A stretch of 64,000 nt of DNA from Aptenodytes patagonicus (taxonomy: Eukaryota; Chordata; Aves; Sphenisciformes; Spheniscidae), in assembly GCF_965638725.1 (NCBI RefSeq), contig NC_134961.1:5424641-5488640 (forward strand), read 5' to 3'. A program made the translations under genes and the position numbers. This document shows positions 37,392-50,415 of the stretch, piece after piece. How positions within the stretch are numbered: the stretch's first letter is position 1; the number at the start of each line of letters is the position of its first letter. Below the pieces are notes generated by a model. The model saw only the letters and a list, made by a program, of their open reading frames with translations, was not told the origin of the DNA and made no database searches.

Positions 37392-39910
37392 ACTGACATT
37401 ACAGTGTACATTATGTTTTTACAATGCAGCTGACAGCCTTATACTTTATTGATTTTTTTTTTTTCCAAGTTAAATGTACAGGAACTGAATAATTACTACT
37501 GAGCTACAAGATGTCAGAAATATGGTAAGTGCTTTAACCAGGAGCAGTTTCCATGGACTAAGCAGAGATTAAGATTTGAAAATCTTATCAGTACAGATTT
37601 GCACACCTGATTTCTTTTGATCTGCATTCAAAACTACATGTTCTTCTTTTCCCCCCTCAACTACAGTGGTCCAGTCTTGTATGAGAAACGCGGTATTTAC
37701 AAACAGGTCTTTACTCTCTGACATGCATCGGAGAGCGCGGCATTTAGGTCAGTGTAACGGGGAACGCTCTGCCCTGCGCAAACCGGGGCACTGCCTGGGG
37801 TTTGGCTGTGCAGGCACGGGAAGCAACGTGCATACCATGAAAAAGAAGGGCTCCTTCAAAAGATTACCGATTTATAGAAGCTAATATTTGGGGGGCCAAA
37901 AAGAGAGCAGGTAATTGTCTTTGAAGTGGGGTAGGGAAGAGGTGTCTTGTTAATGGCAGAGTCCTGGAGGGGAGGCAAACCTTTCCGCATCCTGAGCCAT
38001 CGTCCTGCTGCCAGTCTCGACACCGATAGCCAAACACCTGCACCAGTTCCTCTCCAAAGTCATTATTTTCAACCTGTTCAGCCCATCAACATTCCTAAAA
38101 GATAACTCATAAAAGAGAACTCATCTCCTTCACCCCTGAGGCTTTCCATGCTCTCCTGCCAGCCAGCTGACAGCCGTGGGCATCAGCTGCTCCCCACGGT
38201 GAAGCCAAATGTCCTGGCTCCGCTGCTGCGGTCCCCCTGCCCCGCACTGACCCACCGCTGCGCTGAGCCCCAGCCCGCTGCCGAGGAGAGCAGTAAATGT
38301 TATAAGGCACCTTTTAGCTCAATACTTAGGAGATACACACAGAGCCGTTACGCTATCCGGAACGTAACACTGACTAACCCAAAGGCCACGGCTTGTAACA
38401 CAGCAGCGCTGGCGTAACTCAGGGCAAAATCACAGCCACGTGTTTCAAAATGGTCATCGATGTCCAAGTGATGGCTGCCATTTGCTTTTAGCTGGGGAAA
38501 GCGTTTTGTACTCGACTGTCCTGCTGCGCCCGGTCCCTTCCCGCTGCTGCCTTGGCATTTGAGCTGAAATATCTGGCAGCCACCGCGGCTGGGCTTGGGG
38601 AGCTGCTGGAGCGTGGGAGGAAGGGGGCCAGCCCCATCACGGCCGGGACCCTGCCCTGGTAAAACACCTCTGCCTGCAACCTCGGAGAGTGCTGTAGTTC
38701 GGCTTAGTCATCTTCCCTCATTTACAGCCAAAGGCAAGTAATAAAGAGCTTAAACAGGCTTAATTTGTAATGCTTTAAAGATACATTTTTGAGGCTCTAA
38801 TACCAAGAGCAGGGTGTTTTCAAAGGAGGCCATAGAAAGCCAACGCAGCTGCCCACTCCATCACACCGCTGCCTGCTTCGTAGCCAGCCCCGCAGAGACC
38901 CCACGGCTTCAGAGGACACCCTCCCAGTGGCGAGACAGAGACTCAGTTATCCTCACGGGCTGGAGGCATCAAATACCAGCCCAGAAGTAACAAACCATGT
39001 GGGACCCGGACCCTGCCCCGGGACCCAGCACCCAGGCACAGCCACAGCTGAGCCCCGCTTCCCCAGCGCCAAGCCCGCAGCCAGAGCCGGATCCCCGCGT
39101 TCCTCCCTGGAGACAGATGCTGGGTTGTGCTCGCTTTCAAGTTTGTCCAAAGAGTTTTTGTAGCATCCCATGGCTCTTGTCTTCTTGCAAGGCTGCCGGA
39201 GCCGGGCCGGCAGCACCGCTCCTCACACCGCAGGGCAGGACTGTCCCCGCTCCCTGCCTTGCCCCGGCGCTCAGCGCTGCATCGACGGCTGCAAACGGTG
39301 AGGCCTGTGGCATTTGGGCTGTTGGGTTTGGGTTTTGTTTTTAAATCCTGCCCTCTCCCCTCTGCAGAGCTGTCGGGGATGAAAAATGGGCTTTTATTGC
39401 TGGGGCAGAAGTCACTGGTGGGGAGGGAGGTTCCTAAACTAACTGGAAACATATGGGACTTCATTTAAAAAAAAAACAAAAACAACAAACTTTTTTGTTT
39501 CAATAGCAAAGCCAACAAGAGCGATTTACAGCCACTGTCCGTTTTCCCATCGTGTGAGTAGTTGACGCTGCAGACGGGGTGCCGGGGAGGGGGTGCCAGG
39601 TACACCCCACCCTGCGGACCCCCACCACGGCGGGGGCACAAGGCCGTAAGACGTTTGCACAGGGGCACAGAGCATCCCATGGGGCTCAGTCTGGGACACC
39701 CGCAAAACCAAAACAAACACCCCAAATAAAGAAAAAAAAAAAAAAAGAAATAATAGAAGCCTAAATGATGCAGGTAAGAAACAAGAGTTAAACTCTTCCA
39801 GTCCTTTCTCATAGGAACAGCGGATGGCGGGCAGCCAGAGCCGGGCTGAAGAGCAAGCAAGGAAAGGAGCTTTGGTCACATTTGTCTTATGAGAATCGCT
39901 GGTGAGTAAC

Positions 39911-39936
39911 AATAATAATAATAATAATAATAATAA
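39911..39936. repeat. (AAT)8 microsatellite
   Basis: A perfect AAT repeat followed by an A-rich stretch, within the proposed NHERF2 3' UTR. Confidence 0.95.
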
Positions 39937-40100
39937 AAAATAAAAAAAAGGACTTTAAAATACGCCTTGTAAAAGCAACCAGTGAAGAGCAGAGCACAAA
40001 GCATCTCACATGGACACTGAAGGACAGTGAGTAGGCACCTCAGAAACGTCCGAGCTGGGGCAGGGGCAGGAGAGCGGCGGACGGCAGCCACCAGCAAGGC

Positions 40101-40259
40101 TCAGAAATTGCTGAAAATCTCTCGCTTCTTGTTCCAGTCCATCTGCGGAGCTCTCTTCTTCACCCGCTTGGCCCGCACCTTCTCCTTGGCCTCAGCAGCC
40201 GTTGGGCTCAGGGTCAGCCCACTCTCCTCAAACGGGTCTTTCTTCTCCACGTCTCCATC
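40101..40259 (-). CDS. SLC9A3R2: NHERF2 exon 7, ezrin-binding C-terminus and stop
   Basis: The coding part encodes [20 protein letters not shown], a basic RVKKR stretch, and [14 protein letters not shown]. The stop is at 40,101-40,103. The acceptor is CACGCAG. The C-terminal residues fold as the ERM-binding helix and, in the family, also dock onto PDZ2. Confidence 0.97.
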   Translation of the reverse strand, partial: DGDVEKKDPFEESGLTLSPTAAEAKEKVRAKRVKKRAPQMDWNKKREIFSNF

Positions 40260-43200
40260 CTGCGTGGAGAAGGGAGAAAAGATGTCAGCCCATGGCAGCA
40301 TCCCCCCCACCGCCGCGAGCACGGCCATGGTGTCCTGCAGCGTTTCACCCCGCACGGCCCCAGGAGAGGCGTTTCCTCCAGCGTGCACGATAAGCAAATG
40401 CGCAGGGGTGGGTTTTTTTGGAGCAGAAGGTCAAAGTCCCTCCCCCGTGCCATGTCTGTGGTTTCACTGGCGGCGGCAGCGTCCATGTGGCCACAGAGTT
40501 AATTACTACATTGCGTTTTGTGGGGGTTTTTTCCCTGCCTGAAGAATGTGTGGCTGCCACGGCTGGAAGTGGAAAAGCAGAAACACAGGAGCTGCTGCCA
40601 GAGGGAAAACAAGCTGCTCCGCTTGTCTGCTGGGAAAATGAAAAATAAGCCCCTGGTGTAGGCAGAAAGCAGGGACGAGGGAGCAAGCTGGGGGTGAGCC
40701 TCGGGGCTCGCAGGGAGGGGTTGCGGCAAGGCCCCCCCATGTTCGCCTGCCCGGGTACCCGTTTGCTCGCAGAGCACCCATGGCTAACCGAGGCGGGGAT
40801 GGGGGGTGCGTGGGTGGACAGCAGCCCCTGCCTGCGTGCCCAGCTGGCCATGCCCAGCACGGCCGCTGTAAGACACCAGTCAAGGCAGTATTTGCTTTGG
40901 GAACTGTACTGAAAACAGCATCTTTCCATCTGCTTAACAAAATTACTTTTATAATAAGAAAATTAACTTTCCTTTCTGAAGTCACTGCCGCTGCGACAAT
41001 GTGCCCTCAAGCCAGAAACCCCAGGTGCCCCTCCACTAACCCTGACCCTCTTGTTCCTGCAGTAGGTAAGGACGGCCACCACGTCCTCAGGGTACAATTA
41101 ACGTCCTGGCCAAAATGCTTTTATTCCATTGCATCCCTGCTGGGGACAGACCCTCAAACCCCACAGGTCTGGGAAGCATCGTCCCTGCCGGGACTTGGTT
41201 CCTCAGAGCTGGTTTCAGCGGGCAGCACGCTCCGTAGCAGGCACAATCTAAAGCTTCGGCTTCATCGATCACATCCGTACTGAGGCTTTGCCGGGTCTCG
41301 GTGCCGGGCAGGGCGGAGGTGCCCGAGGAGACCAGCTCGGGGAGAAGCGGCTGCACCCCGGAGCTGCACGGCTGCACTCTGCAAGCACCGCGCTCGTGTC
41401 AATAGTGGGCAAACATACAGAATCAAGACCTTCAGTTTTAAGGAAACACTTTAAAGCCTGCCTACTCACATTGCTGCCCTACCACGCATGCGAAACTCCA
41501 AAATAATGATTTCACAAACCCTGCTGATAACCATGGGCAGGTCTTCCACCAGCGCTGCAAGATAATGGCTCCAGCTTTGCTCTGGCTTACGAATGCAAAC
41601 TAAACCGGGTGGTGGCTTGAATGAGCACGCCGGGCTACGAGCTGGGGGGCCGGGCCGCAGGCAACCCCCCCGCCACCCCCCAGGGACTCTGCTTTCTAGT
41701 GCAGAGGTGGGACAGCCATCTCTGAAACAGCCCAAAGGTGACTCCATGGAAGGAACCGCTGCGCTCAGGCACCGGGACACAGCCTGGTTTTCCAAAGGCA
41801 GCAGCCATTGGATCAGGACATGTATTATTTAATGCTCAGAGAGAAATGGAGATGCCAGACTGCAGGCGTTTGGCCACAGCTCTCAGACACAGCTGGCGTT
41901 CGAGATGTTTTAGAGGCTCTGGGTCTCAGAGGAGGCTGCATGAGCACTTGCTGCCGTCAGACTCCTGGTCCCAGCCGTCTCGGGGCAGGGGACAGCACAA
42001 GCACTGAGAACCAGTAGAGACCCCACAGAGCATCTGCATGGAGGCATTCCTCTATTTTTAGCAGAGCCTCATGCTAAAGTGCTCAAAAATTTATCTTTAG
42101 AAATCCCCCACTCACTATTTTAAGAAAAAAAATTGCTGAATTAATAACACCGAGAGAATACCAATCTATGCCTTGTGTTTACTTTTGGTCGCTCATTCAC
42201 CTTCCACAGCGAGGTCTGCCTCTTCTCTGGCCCTTCACTGCGGCACTCAGCCAGGCTCTACCAGAGAAACAGCCCCAGCCCTGCAAGCAGCCCTGCGGGT
42301 CACCAAATCCACGCTCCTCCCATCCTCAGCAGCTCCTTTAAACACTGTGATAAATTCACTGTGCTCCAAGCTAAAAGCAATTTGGCTTTTTTTAAATTTT
42401 AGCCTGCCTTGTTCCTGTTAGCAGCACTTGAACCTCACAGCTCCGCTCCTCCTGCCCTCCCGGCTTCCCAGCCTTGCCTCCTGCCCTGTAGCTCGTCAGT
42501 ATAATTACAGTTAAGATCCACAACTCTTGCAGACATCCTTTCATCTCACACCTCCTTTCAAACTATTCAAGCACAAGTCACTGCCCAACGAAGCACCAAT
42601 TAACTTGCTGCCGTTACCCCTTGACGTTCTCCTCTGCTCAGTTCGGGGCAGTGCCACCTCCTCCCCGAGGCCACGATGCCCGAAGGGACAAGCGCGTGCG
42701 AGTCCTCCCAGAGCCAGGGGCTTGCCCGGGGAACGGAGCACGCATCCATCCGCACCCTTGCAAAACTCGTCCGTTAATAGGGGACATCTGCTGCTGCTGG
42801 CAGAGGCCACGAGACCCCCACGAGCTTTTCTGTCCCCTGGACAAAGAGGGGAAAGAATTTGCAGCCCGGACTTGGCCCGTGGAGCCAGCGGCTCGCTGGC
42901 AGGGGACAGACACGGTCAAGTAACCCAAACCTCACGCAGTCTCCTTAAACTCTATTTAATCAAACCCTGCGTGTTTTAGCTCCTGCCCATCTGAAGGCAG
43001 AAGGGAAGGAAGGCAGAACACAATGGGATTTAATTCGCATTTACGCTGTTGCATCTCTCAGACGCCGGTTTGCAGGGGGCAGTTTGCAAAGGCAGTTTAC
43101 AGATGCACATCTTTGCATGTACATCTCTGTGACAGCAGCTCGTGCTGCTACAGCACACGTCACCCCGAGGGTCCCGAGCCCTTAACCAGGCACTTGAAGG

Positions 43201-46200
43201 AGTTATCCCAGAAACGCGGCCACCGCTGCGCTGGAACCAGCAGCTGCTGACAGCTCACGGCTTCATTTCATGCACATCTACAGTGCAAGGGATGAAAGAA
43301 AACTCTGTATTTTGCTTGCTGGATGGATACAAGTGTACCTAAGTCTGCGAGATAAAACTGAAAATGCATTGAAAGGCATTGTTGCGCAGTACCATAAGGC
43401 AAGTATGTACCTACAATAGTATGTAAAGGGGAGGGGGAACGTTTGGGGTTTTTACCTCTGATTCCTTTCCTGGACTTTGAAGGTCACTGTGAGATGAAGA
43501 TGTGGATCCTCCATTCAGCTAGTGGAAATTAAAGCGTTAGTCCAGTTTGCACAAAGGCAGAATTGGGGGGGGGGGGGAAGCTTAGGCAGAAGAACGCTCC
43601 AGCCTGGTGGGAACAGACATCCCAGCCGCCCCGCCAGGCAGAGAGCAACGCCTGGCTTGTCCAGGGCCAGGAACAGAGGCCGGAGGGGAGGGTCCTGCCG
43701 AAGGGACCCTGCAGGCACACACGTGTGCGCACACACGCACGTGCACACACGGGAGTTCCCTGGGATTTGCCGGCAGAGCCGCTGCCCTCCCGTCCTGCCA
43801 GCACCGGGCAGCCGCTCACCTCCTCCCTCCGTCACGGGGAACAGTGATTAAATGGGGCTGAAGCCAGCCCTGTTCAACCCCTAAATTAAAGCTGCAGCAG
43901 GAAGCAATTAAAATCAGCCAGCAGCAGTTAAGCTGGCCGATTTTATGGAGCTAAACGAGCCTTGGGGACATTATGAGCATCCCTCTCCGCTCTGCCGGCC
44001 CCGACAGGCTCATGTGTCACAGGTGGGAGCCAAGGAAAGCCGGCATGCCAGGAGCCTGGCCTCTCACCCCCGATCCCTCTTGATCACTCCGACACATTCC
44101 CCTCAACTGAGCTAACCCGGGATGCTGCCCAGTCACCCCGGCCATCGGGGCATCCTGGAGCAGGCAAGTACTCACCTGAGTCTGTGCGGATCCGTTTGTC
44201 ATGGGCTGAGGTACCACACCTATAGACCACATAAAGAAAACACGTGGTGAACACACTCAGCTGGGATTGCTGGCCTCAGGTCCCAGGCAAGCATCCCTCA
44301 GCATCGCCCACCCGGCCATCCCGAGCCTGCCTTCTCCCTTGCTCCAACACCTCAGTGCGTCTTGCCTCTTGACTTTGTCCTGCTTTTGAGCCCACGCAAA
44401 AGCCCGTCCATCCCCCTTGTGCCTTTCTGGAACCAAATTCTTTCCAATTCCCCTGACTTCACTTGATTTCACCCTGTTTTCATCAGAAGAAAACACCTTC
44501 CAGGAAGGGGACCTAGTAACTTCCTTCCACGAGCGCTAAATTCAGCGCACTCCCATTTTTTTGACTGTTAAGTAGTTTTTCTTCAGAAGCTGTTTAATCA
44601 GAAGTCTTAAAAACCAACCCAACGTTCTTTGCTGAAATCAGCATCTTGTTGGTGTCACAACAGCGTGTGGCAAACAACCCGCTCCCCAGGTACCCTGGCA
44701 TTTTTTTTGCTCACTTCCAATGATTTGCACTAATAATATTCCACACGATGGCAAATTTTATGCAGATAAGCTGCCAGTCACCTCGACCAAGTCATTGCTA
44801 AAAGCGTGACCATGTCTCATCTGTCCCAGGCTAACAGTTGTGTTAATTGTGACAGGATTAATAACTGAATTACGTCGAGCATGAACGCTTCTCGGGGCAA
44901 AGCCCTCACTCTCTGCATCTCTCCAGCAGAAGACAATGGTGTGGATGCACGCCGCTGTGTAACCCGAAATCCAGTGAAGCAAGAGCAGCGCGTGGTGCCA
45001 AAGGCGGCTTGGAACTGCAGAAACCCAGGGCAGCAAACTGCACAGCTCCAAAGCCATCGTCTCCCTGCACCACGTACGGACACGGCTGGGCTTTCCGAAG
45101 GGCTGCGTCAGTGCGAGCTGCAGGGATTCCTAGTGCAAATCAGGGCACCTTTGCGTTTAAAAAAATAAACTCAAATCATAATTTTGAGAGCGTGCTGGTG
45201 CAAAGGCCTCAGTTATTGTGTTGGGATCCTTGAGTATTTTATCACACTGAATGTCGGACTCGTGTTTACAGTATGATAAGCTCTCAGCATCAGAAGAAAG
45301 TCAGCTCACAGCAGAAATGATGCTAAAGTCTCCGGTATCATGAGAAGCTAAAAGATAATGTTATTTAAATGAGAAGCAAGCTTCAAATCAGAAGCAATAT
45401 TAAAGTGGAACTGGACTTAAAAAAAAAAAAAGTAATTTTGAAATTTGGCATGTCTGAAAATATTTTCGTATTTCCTTTATCCTGAAAGGCGCATAGCTCT
45501 TAAAACACACTCATTGGCTAAAATGTTGAGGTGCTTAGGATCAGCTGTAAGACTTTGAAATTGTCAGCTTGAGGTCAAAGCAGTTTGATTAAAGAGTGCA
45601 ATTATTATTTCCTCTTATCCTGCAAACAACAGAATTTACCACAGCACTTCGTCATCAACACACGTTCTGCCACCGGCCAGGCAGACCCAATTCTTGATCT
45701 CTGACGAAGGCGTCGAGACAGCAGCGAGAGCTGCAGAGCCAAGGCAGGGGCTCGAGCACCCACCCGCACCCCCCCAGCGCGTCCGTGGCCCCGGCTACGT
45801 CCCCACCCCGGGGAACAAGGGCTCCTTTATCGCTCGTGCCGGCAGCCACCTCTCGCCCCAGCTCCTCCTCGAACCGATGCGGAGCATCTGACGCCGCTTT
45901 CGCCCCGTGCGCTTCTCTGCATTGTTTGACCCATTCCTTTGGACAAATCTCCCCATTGAGCATCCGAGGGAGCAGGAGTGCAGACCAGATAAGGAACGGC
46001 TGTACTGGGAAACAGAGCTCCCCATTCAGCCGGGGGGGGGGGGGGGGCAGGACGGGCTGGGGAGCGCCCCGCTCCCTCCCCATCCGGGAGCTGCAGCACA
46101 ACAGGTTGGAGGGTGGACAGGCAGCTTTCTCTGCCAGGTTTCAACAGCAAGGAAAACATTTCCTGCAACAGCCACCCCTGTGATCGCCGTAGCGTGAAAC

Positions 46201-49200
46201 CCTTCCCCCTGCGCGCACACGGTGTTTGCTCCGGTATTTCTCGATGCACCCTCAGGCTCCTTTGCGGGAGCAGAGAGCAACGGGGGATTTATTGCACTCT
46301 CCCTCCTGAGACCCCAGCTCAGCACCCCGGGCAGACCGCTCTGCTCCCCCGGACCCTGCGGGTCCACCCGCTCCCACGCCAGACACCCCATCTCCCAGGG
46401 TGCAGGTGCTGCAGCCGAAAATGGAGGGGCCCGAGGAACGGCCGTCAGAGAGGCTTCCCTGCCCCAACCAGACGGACCGGTCCCATCTGAGCATCCCTCC
46501 GCGAGCTCATCGCTCACCGAGCACCCAGCTCCCCCCGAATCCCACCACGCTTTGCCTCAGCCACTTTATGACAGCAAGTTCCTAAGTTAATTATTCACCG
46601 TGTAAAAATAACAAATCAGTTTTTGGCTAGATTAGGAAGTATTCTCACTATTTATAAATAGCTGGGTGGTGCTCAGGAAACTACCGAGGGATGAGACAGA
46701 AGGGAAACATGACTCTCCCTCACTTCTGAAATCCCACCCATGACACGGTGAGTCACGGGAACGGCGTAGGGTCGCCCAGGGAAAGCGAGGTCTCACCTTT
46801 GGTGTGCTCCTCCGTGGGGGTCACCCCCAGCTTCTTGAAGTAATCATCTGTTTCGGGGTCCACCACCAGGAGCCTGGCTTCGTTCTCCCTGGACTTAATG
46901 TGGGACACCACCTCTGAGTGCCGCAGGCCTTCCACGTTTATGCCGTTCACCTGCAAAGCGACGGCATCAGAACCCAAGTCCGTGCCCCCCGCAGCAGAGA
47001 TGCTGCTCCCGGCTCACAGGCCCCCAGAGCAGCCTCCTCATCCCCTAAGGGATGGGATTTTCCTTTTTTAATTGCCATTGGGATGATAGGAAGGATACAG
47101 GCTTTTCCCTTCCCCCTCTCAAGCCAGCCACAGCCTCCTACCACCCCCCCCCCGGTGCCTCTGCCAGAGCATCCTTCGCGTTACTGCACACCCCCGCCTC
47201 TGCCCGCATCCCACACACGTCCGTCGGGAACCACAGCCCCCAGACTCCGCCATCACCTCACCCACCCAGGTCCTGCCGAAACGCTCTGGCTGCCCTCTTT
47301 AGTGATTTCAAACCCAGCCTTCACCTTGGATGTGCCCCAGGTATCTCAGGCTGCCTTACGGGGTGCAACCATGTGCACAGGCAGTGGGCTGGGTGCTGCC
47401 GGCGTGTCCTGCTTCCCAGCCCTGCCCCACCACGCCATCATTCATCTCTCCGCGATGGAAAACTGTGGATTTCCCATGTCCCTGGCGGGCGAGTCCCCGT
47501 GCCTGCTGCACGGATTCATTTCTCCCTTCCCTGCGTGCGAGCCAGGACCTACCAGGGAACGTGATCCTCTGCTCCCAATTGTTCCCCGCGGCGAGGGGAC
47601 AATTGTGATTTCGAGGCATTGTTCGGGTGGGGAATGAATCACCCTTTGTCCCGCAGGAGAAGGTCTCTGCACCGCCCGGCCCCTCGCTGCTGGACCCGCT
47701 TTTGTGCAATAAACTCTTTTCAGTGCTCCAGCCCGTCTCCGGCAAAGCTCAACCCACCCTTCGCCGCCCGCCCTGCCTTTGGCATCCGAAGGCGCCTGCC
47801 CGCAGGACAGCAGAGCGATGTGCTAATTCAGCTTGGATGGAGAAGGGGAGAGAGTGCCGGTGGTACAGAGATACCGGGAATGGAGCAACCTCCTCCTCTT
47901 AAAAATAGCTATTCCTTTACTACAGCTTTCTGGAACAAATCAAAGACTTCAGAAATCTGAAGTCCAGCACAGAAAGGCCTTTGTTAGGAAAAGTGGACAG
48001 CAAGTTTTGTTTGTTTTTCTAAGCCACAGATAATGTTATAACTGCATGCTTTGGATGCACGCGCCTGCTCTCCTGTGGGGCCACGGCTGTCCAGAATCAC
48101 CAGCATCAACACATTTTTATTCCTCCTCCGCCTGCAGACAGACAACTGCCTCCTCCTGTGCCGGACCCCAAAGAGTGGAGTACACCGATGCCAGAGCCAG
48201 GGACCGAGCCCAGGAGTGGGGTAACCCCATCCCGGCAGCCCGCCGGGGAGCTGAGCTCCACCAGCGTGGCATTGCCCCAGCAGCACCCAGGACATTGCAG
48301 CCCGTCCCAGGGAAGCAGGACAGAGGACGAGGCTGGCCCTGGCCCAGCCATGGTCCCCCTCACTGCAAAGCCGTGGCTGCATCACAGCGGCCCCTCGTCC
48401 CCGCCGCAAAGGGACAAGGCAGGCGAACGCTGCAGAGCCTGAGCTGGGCCAGCTCCAAACTTCAGGTTCCCCTTTGTGTTTTGGATGCCTGAACACAAAC
48501 CTGGGGCAGAAGCAGGTCCTGAGGGCCAGGACACGGCTGCAAAGGCTGGGACGGAAAGGGAACCCCCTCCCCAGGCTTTGCATCTCACTGGCTACCTCAG
48601 CTGCTGGCTTGTAACCCCCCTCTGTCCCCAGCATCCTCCTCCTGCCGCTCCAGGTCATCCCAATTCACGCCCAGTGTTCACCCCTGGTTGAGCTCGGCCA
48701 GGCGGCGTGGGGCTGCTCTCTCCCCGCCCCGGCACCCCCAGCCCACCCAGCGCAGCCGGGCTGGGGGGCATCAAATATTTATCAAAGCCCCAAAGAGCGG
48801 GTACGGAGAGGATCGGGTTTCCGAGCTCGCCAGCTCACCCCTTGCCGCTTTGTGTGTGCCAGGCGCTCTGCCAAGCACCGATAAATAAATAACACAACCC
48901 CTCGCCGTGACACTGTGCTGCCAGGAGCTGCTGCCGCTGGCACCCCGCTCCCGGCATTAAACCTTCAGGTGCCGGGAAGAGGCAGCAGTTCCCACCGGAG
49001 AGGGAGCCATTATTCATGGGGCTAGAAAGCAGGCGAGTGCTTTGGTCTTAGTATTTCCCTGAGTCGCCCGGCTCCGCAGGATGCGAGTGTTTTCTTCCAG
49101 AAGTGCAAACCCTGTTCCCCCTCTGAGCCGGCAGCGAGGGCCACGGCTTGGTCCCTGCAGGAGGGTTTTGGGGTTCACCCTCCTGGGGAAGGGCCACGCG

Positions 49201-50415
49201 TCACCCCGAGCAGGGGACACCCACGTGCTCCTGCGGTACAGAAGCGAAAGGGGTGATAGCTGCCGTGCCTGGGACACCGGCTTCCAGATCAACCCCTGCC
49301 TGTCTCTCTGTCCGTGCGCTGCTCAAGCCCTGCCCAGAGCGCAGGCAGCTCTGGATGGGGAAACCTCGTTCTTCAGGAAAAGCACAAGACACAAACAAGC
49401 CAAAGGGAGGGCGATTCCCGGCCGCATCAAAACTTATGTTGTTCAGCACTCGGTGACCAGGAAGCTGCTTCCAAGAGCAATTTCTCCCCATCTTTCACAA
49501 TTTCGTGTCTTAAAATCTCTGCAAAGTTTTTTTCCCCCTCTTCTTCCAAACACCTGCCTGGCAGCGCACCAGCTCAGCCGGGCAGCACCAACCCGCAGGA
49601 CGCCAGACCGGAGGGTGGCTGGGCGGGAGGTCACCCCCTCCCCAGCGCGGGCAGTGGGACGGGTCCCACGTGTCCCCACACCCCTTTTGCTGCAGCGGGC
49701 AGAGCCAGCTCCAGCACCGAGCAGCATCAGGCAATGCCACCAAGTACAGGGCTCGCTGTGCTACAGCGGGGGAGATGGGCACCCGTCAAGCGCCCCATCT
49801 GTCCGCAGGATCCCGCTGCCACCCCCGAGCCACCCGGACAGGCACAGGGGCAGCAGTTCGCCTGCTCCGACCCTCCTCTGTGCCAGCCAAAGCCAGCAGC
49901 ATCATCTAGATTTCAGCGCTCGCAAGTGCCCACTTTGAATGAGCTGCCAAAGGACCACAAAGCCACTGCCTAAGCACCCACATCGGTCTTACAGCTCCGT
50001 GTTATGGAGGAATACAGGGGGATCTGATGAAAAAGGTCACGGGACGGGAGTTTGTTTCAGCTTCAGGCTTCCCAAGGGTCCCACCACTTCTGCTGTCCCT
50101 CTCCCCACCTGCAAGAGGGGGACAGGACCCGGCCGCTCCTGCCAGGGTGGGCAGGATTGAACATCCCTGCGCGGCATGTGCCGAGGAAACCCCAAAAGGC
50201 TTCCCAGGAAGGGAGGTGCCGAATCCCCGCGCCGTTACCTCCACCAGCCGGTCCTGGGGCCGCAGCCCCGCTCTGGAGGCCGGTGAGTCGGGGTCGACCG
50301 AGCGGATGAACTGCCCCGGCCGGGACTTCTCGCTGTGCAGGTTGAAGCCGTAGCCGTTGGGGCCTTTCTTCAGGTGGCAGAGACGTGGGCACAGCTCCTT
50401 CTGTCCATTTAAATC
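40101..50415 (-). CDS. SLC9A3R2: NHERF2 (SLC9A3R2), PDZ2-to-C-terminus, five 3' coding exons
   Basis: NHERF2 is a scaffold that tethers NHE3, CFTR, receptors and other apical proteins to ezrin-actin under the plasma membrane. Exons on the minus strand are 50,239-50,415, 46,797-46,950, 44,176-44,219, 43,456-43,518 and 40,101-40,259, making 597 nt including the stop (198 aa). PDZ2 carries the ligand-binding GYGF loop ([19 protein letters not shown]) and ends in [17 protein letters not shown]. The linker follows. The tail has [20 protein letters not shown] and the ezrin-binding, self-docking end [14 protein letters not shown]. Exon sizes (44 and 63 bp for the linker exons) match human exons 5 and 6, so these are exons 3-7. 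The PDZ1 exons were not found upstream within the window, so the entry is partial at its 5' end. Confidence 0.95.
40260..43455 (-). other. NHERF2 intron 6
   Basis: A 3.2-kb GC-leaning intron. No conserved peptide, RNA gene or transposon was recognised on either strand. Confidence 0.7.
43456..43518 (-). CDS. SLC9A3R2: NHERF2 exon 6 (Ser-rich linker, 63 bp)
   Basis: The exon encodes [20 protein letters not shown], then Glu. It matches human LNGGSACSSRSDLPG in position and length (21 codons, phase 0). The acceptor is CCACTAG and the donor GTAAAA. Confidence 0.93.
43715..43751. repeat. Alternating purine-pyrimidine tract (37 bp)
   Basis: A strict R-Y alternation made of CA, CG and GT steps, including CGTGTGCGC and CGCACGTGCA. 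Such tracts favour Z-DNA. It is in NHERF2 intron 5, about 200 bp from exon 6. Confidence 0.85.
44176..44219 (-). CDS. SLC9A3R2: NHERF2 exon 5 (linker, 44 bp)
   Basis: The exon encodes [14 protein letters not shown] after a split Gly. Human has PLPSPVTNGTSPAQ in the same place and of the same length. The acceptor is TCTATAG and the donor GTGAGT. Confidence 0.92.
44220..46796 (-). other. NHERF2 intron 4
   Basis: A 2.6-kb intron. It has a run of about 17 G at 46,031-46,047. I saw no coding block or recognised transposon. Confidence 0.7.
46797..46950 (-). CDS. SLC9A3R2: NHERF2 exon 4, second half of PDZ2
   Basis: This 154-bp exon encodes [20 protein letters not shown], with the alpha-helix His that typifies class I PDZ domains, and [20 protein letters not shown]. 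The acceptor is TTTGCAG and the donor GTGAGA. Confidence 0.96.
46951..50238 (-). other. NHERF2 intron 3 (splits PDZ2)
   Basis: A 3.3-kb C-rich intron between the two PDZ2 exons. Long open frames here have composition-biased, non-homologous translations. Nothing else was recognised. Confidence 0.7.
50239..50415 (-). CDS. SLC9A3R2: NHERF2 exon 3, first half of PDZ2
   Basis: This 177-bp phase-0 exon encodes [20 protein letters not shown] and [20 protein letters not shown]. The GYGF carboxylate-binding loop is intact. The acceptor is TAATCAG and the donor GTAACG. Confidence 0.96.

Larger units (their letters stand above)
37371..40100 (-). other. SLC9A3R2: NHERF2 3' UTR (about 2.7 kb, proposed)
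   Basis: On the minus strand, AATAAA signals occur at 39,390-39,395, 37,445-37,450 and 37,386-37,391; the last has a T/GT-rich stretch after it. No coding block interrupts the region. An (AAT)8 tract lies inside it. Which signal is used cannot be told from sequence, so the UTR could be as short as 0.7 kb. Confidence 0.55.
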
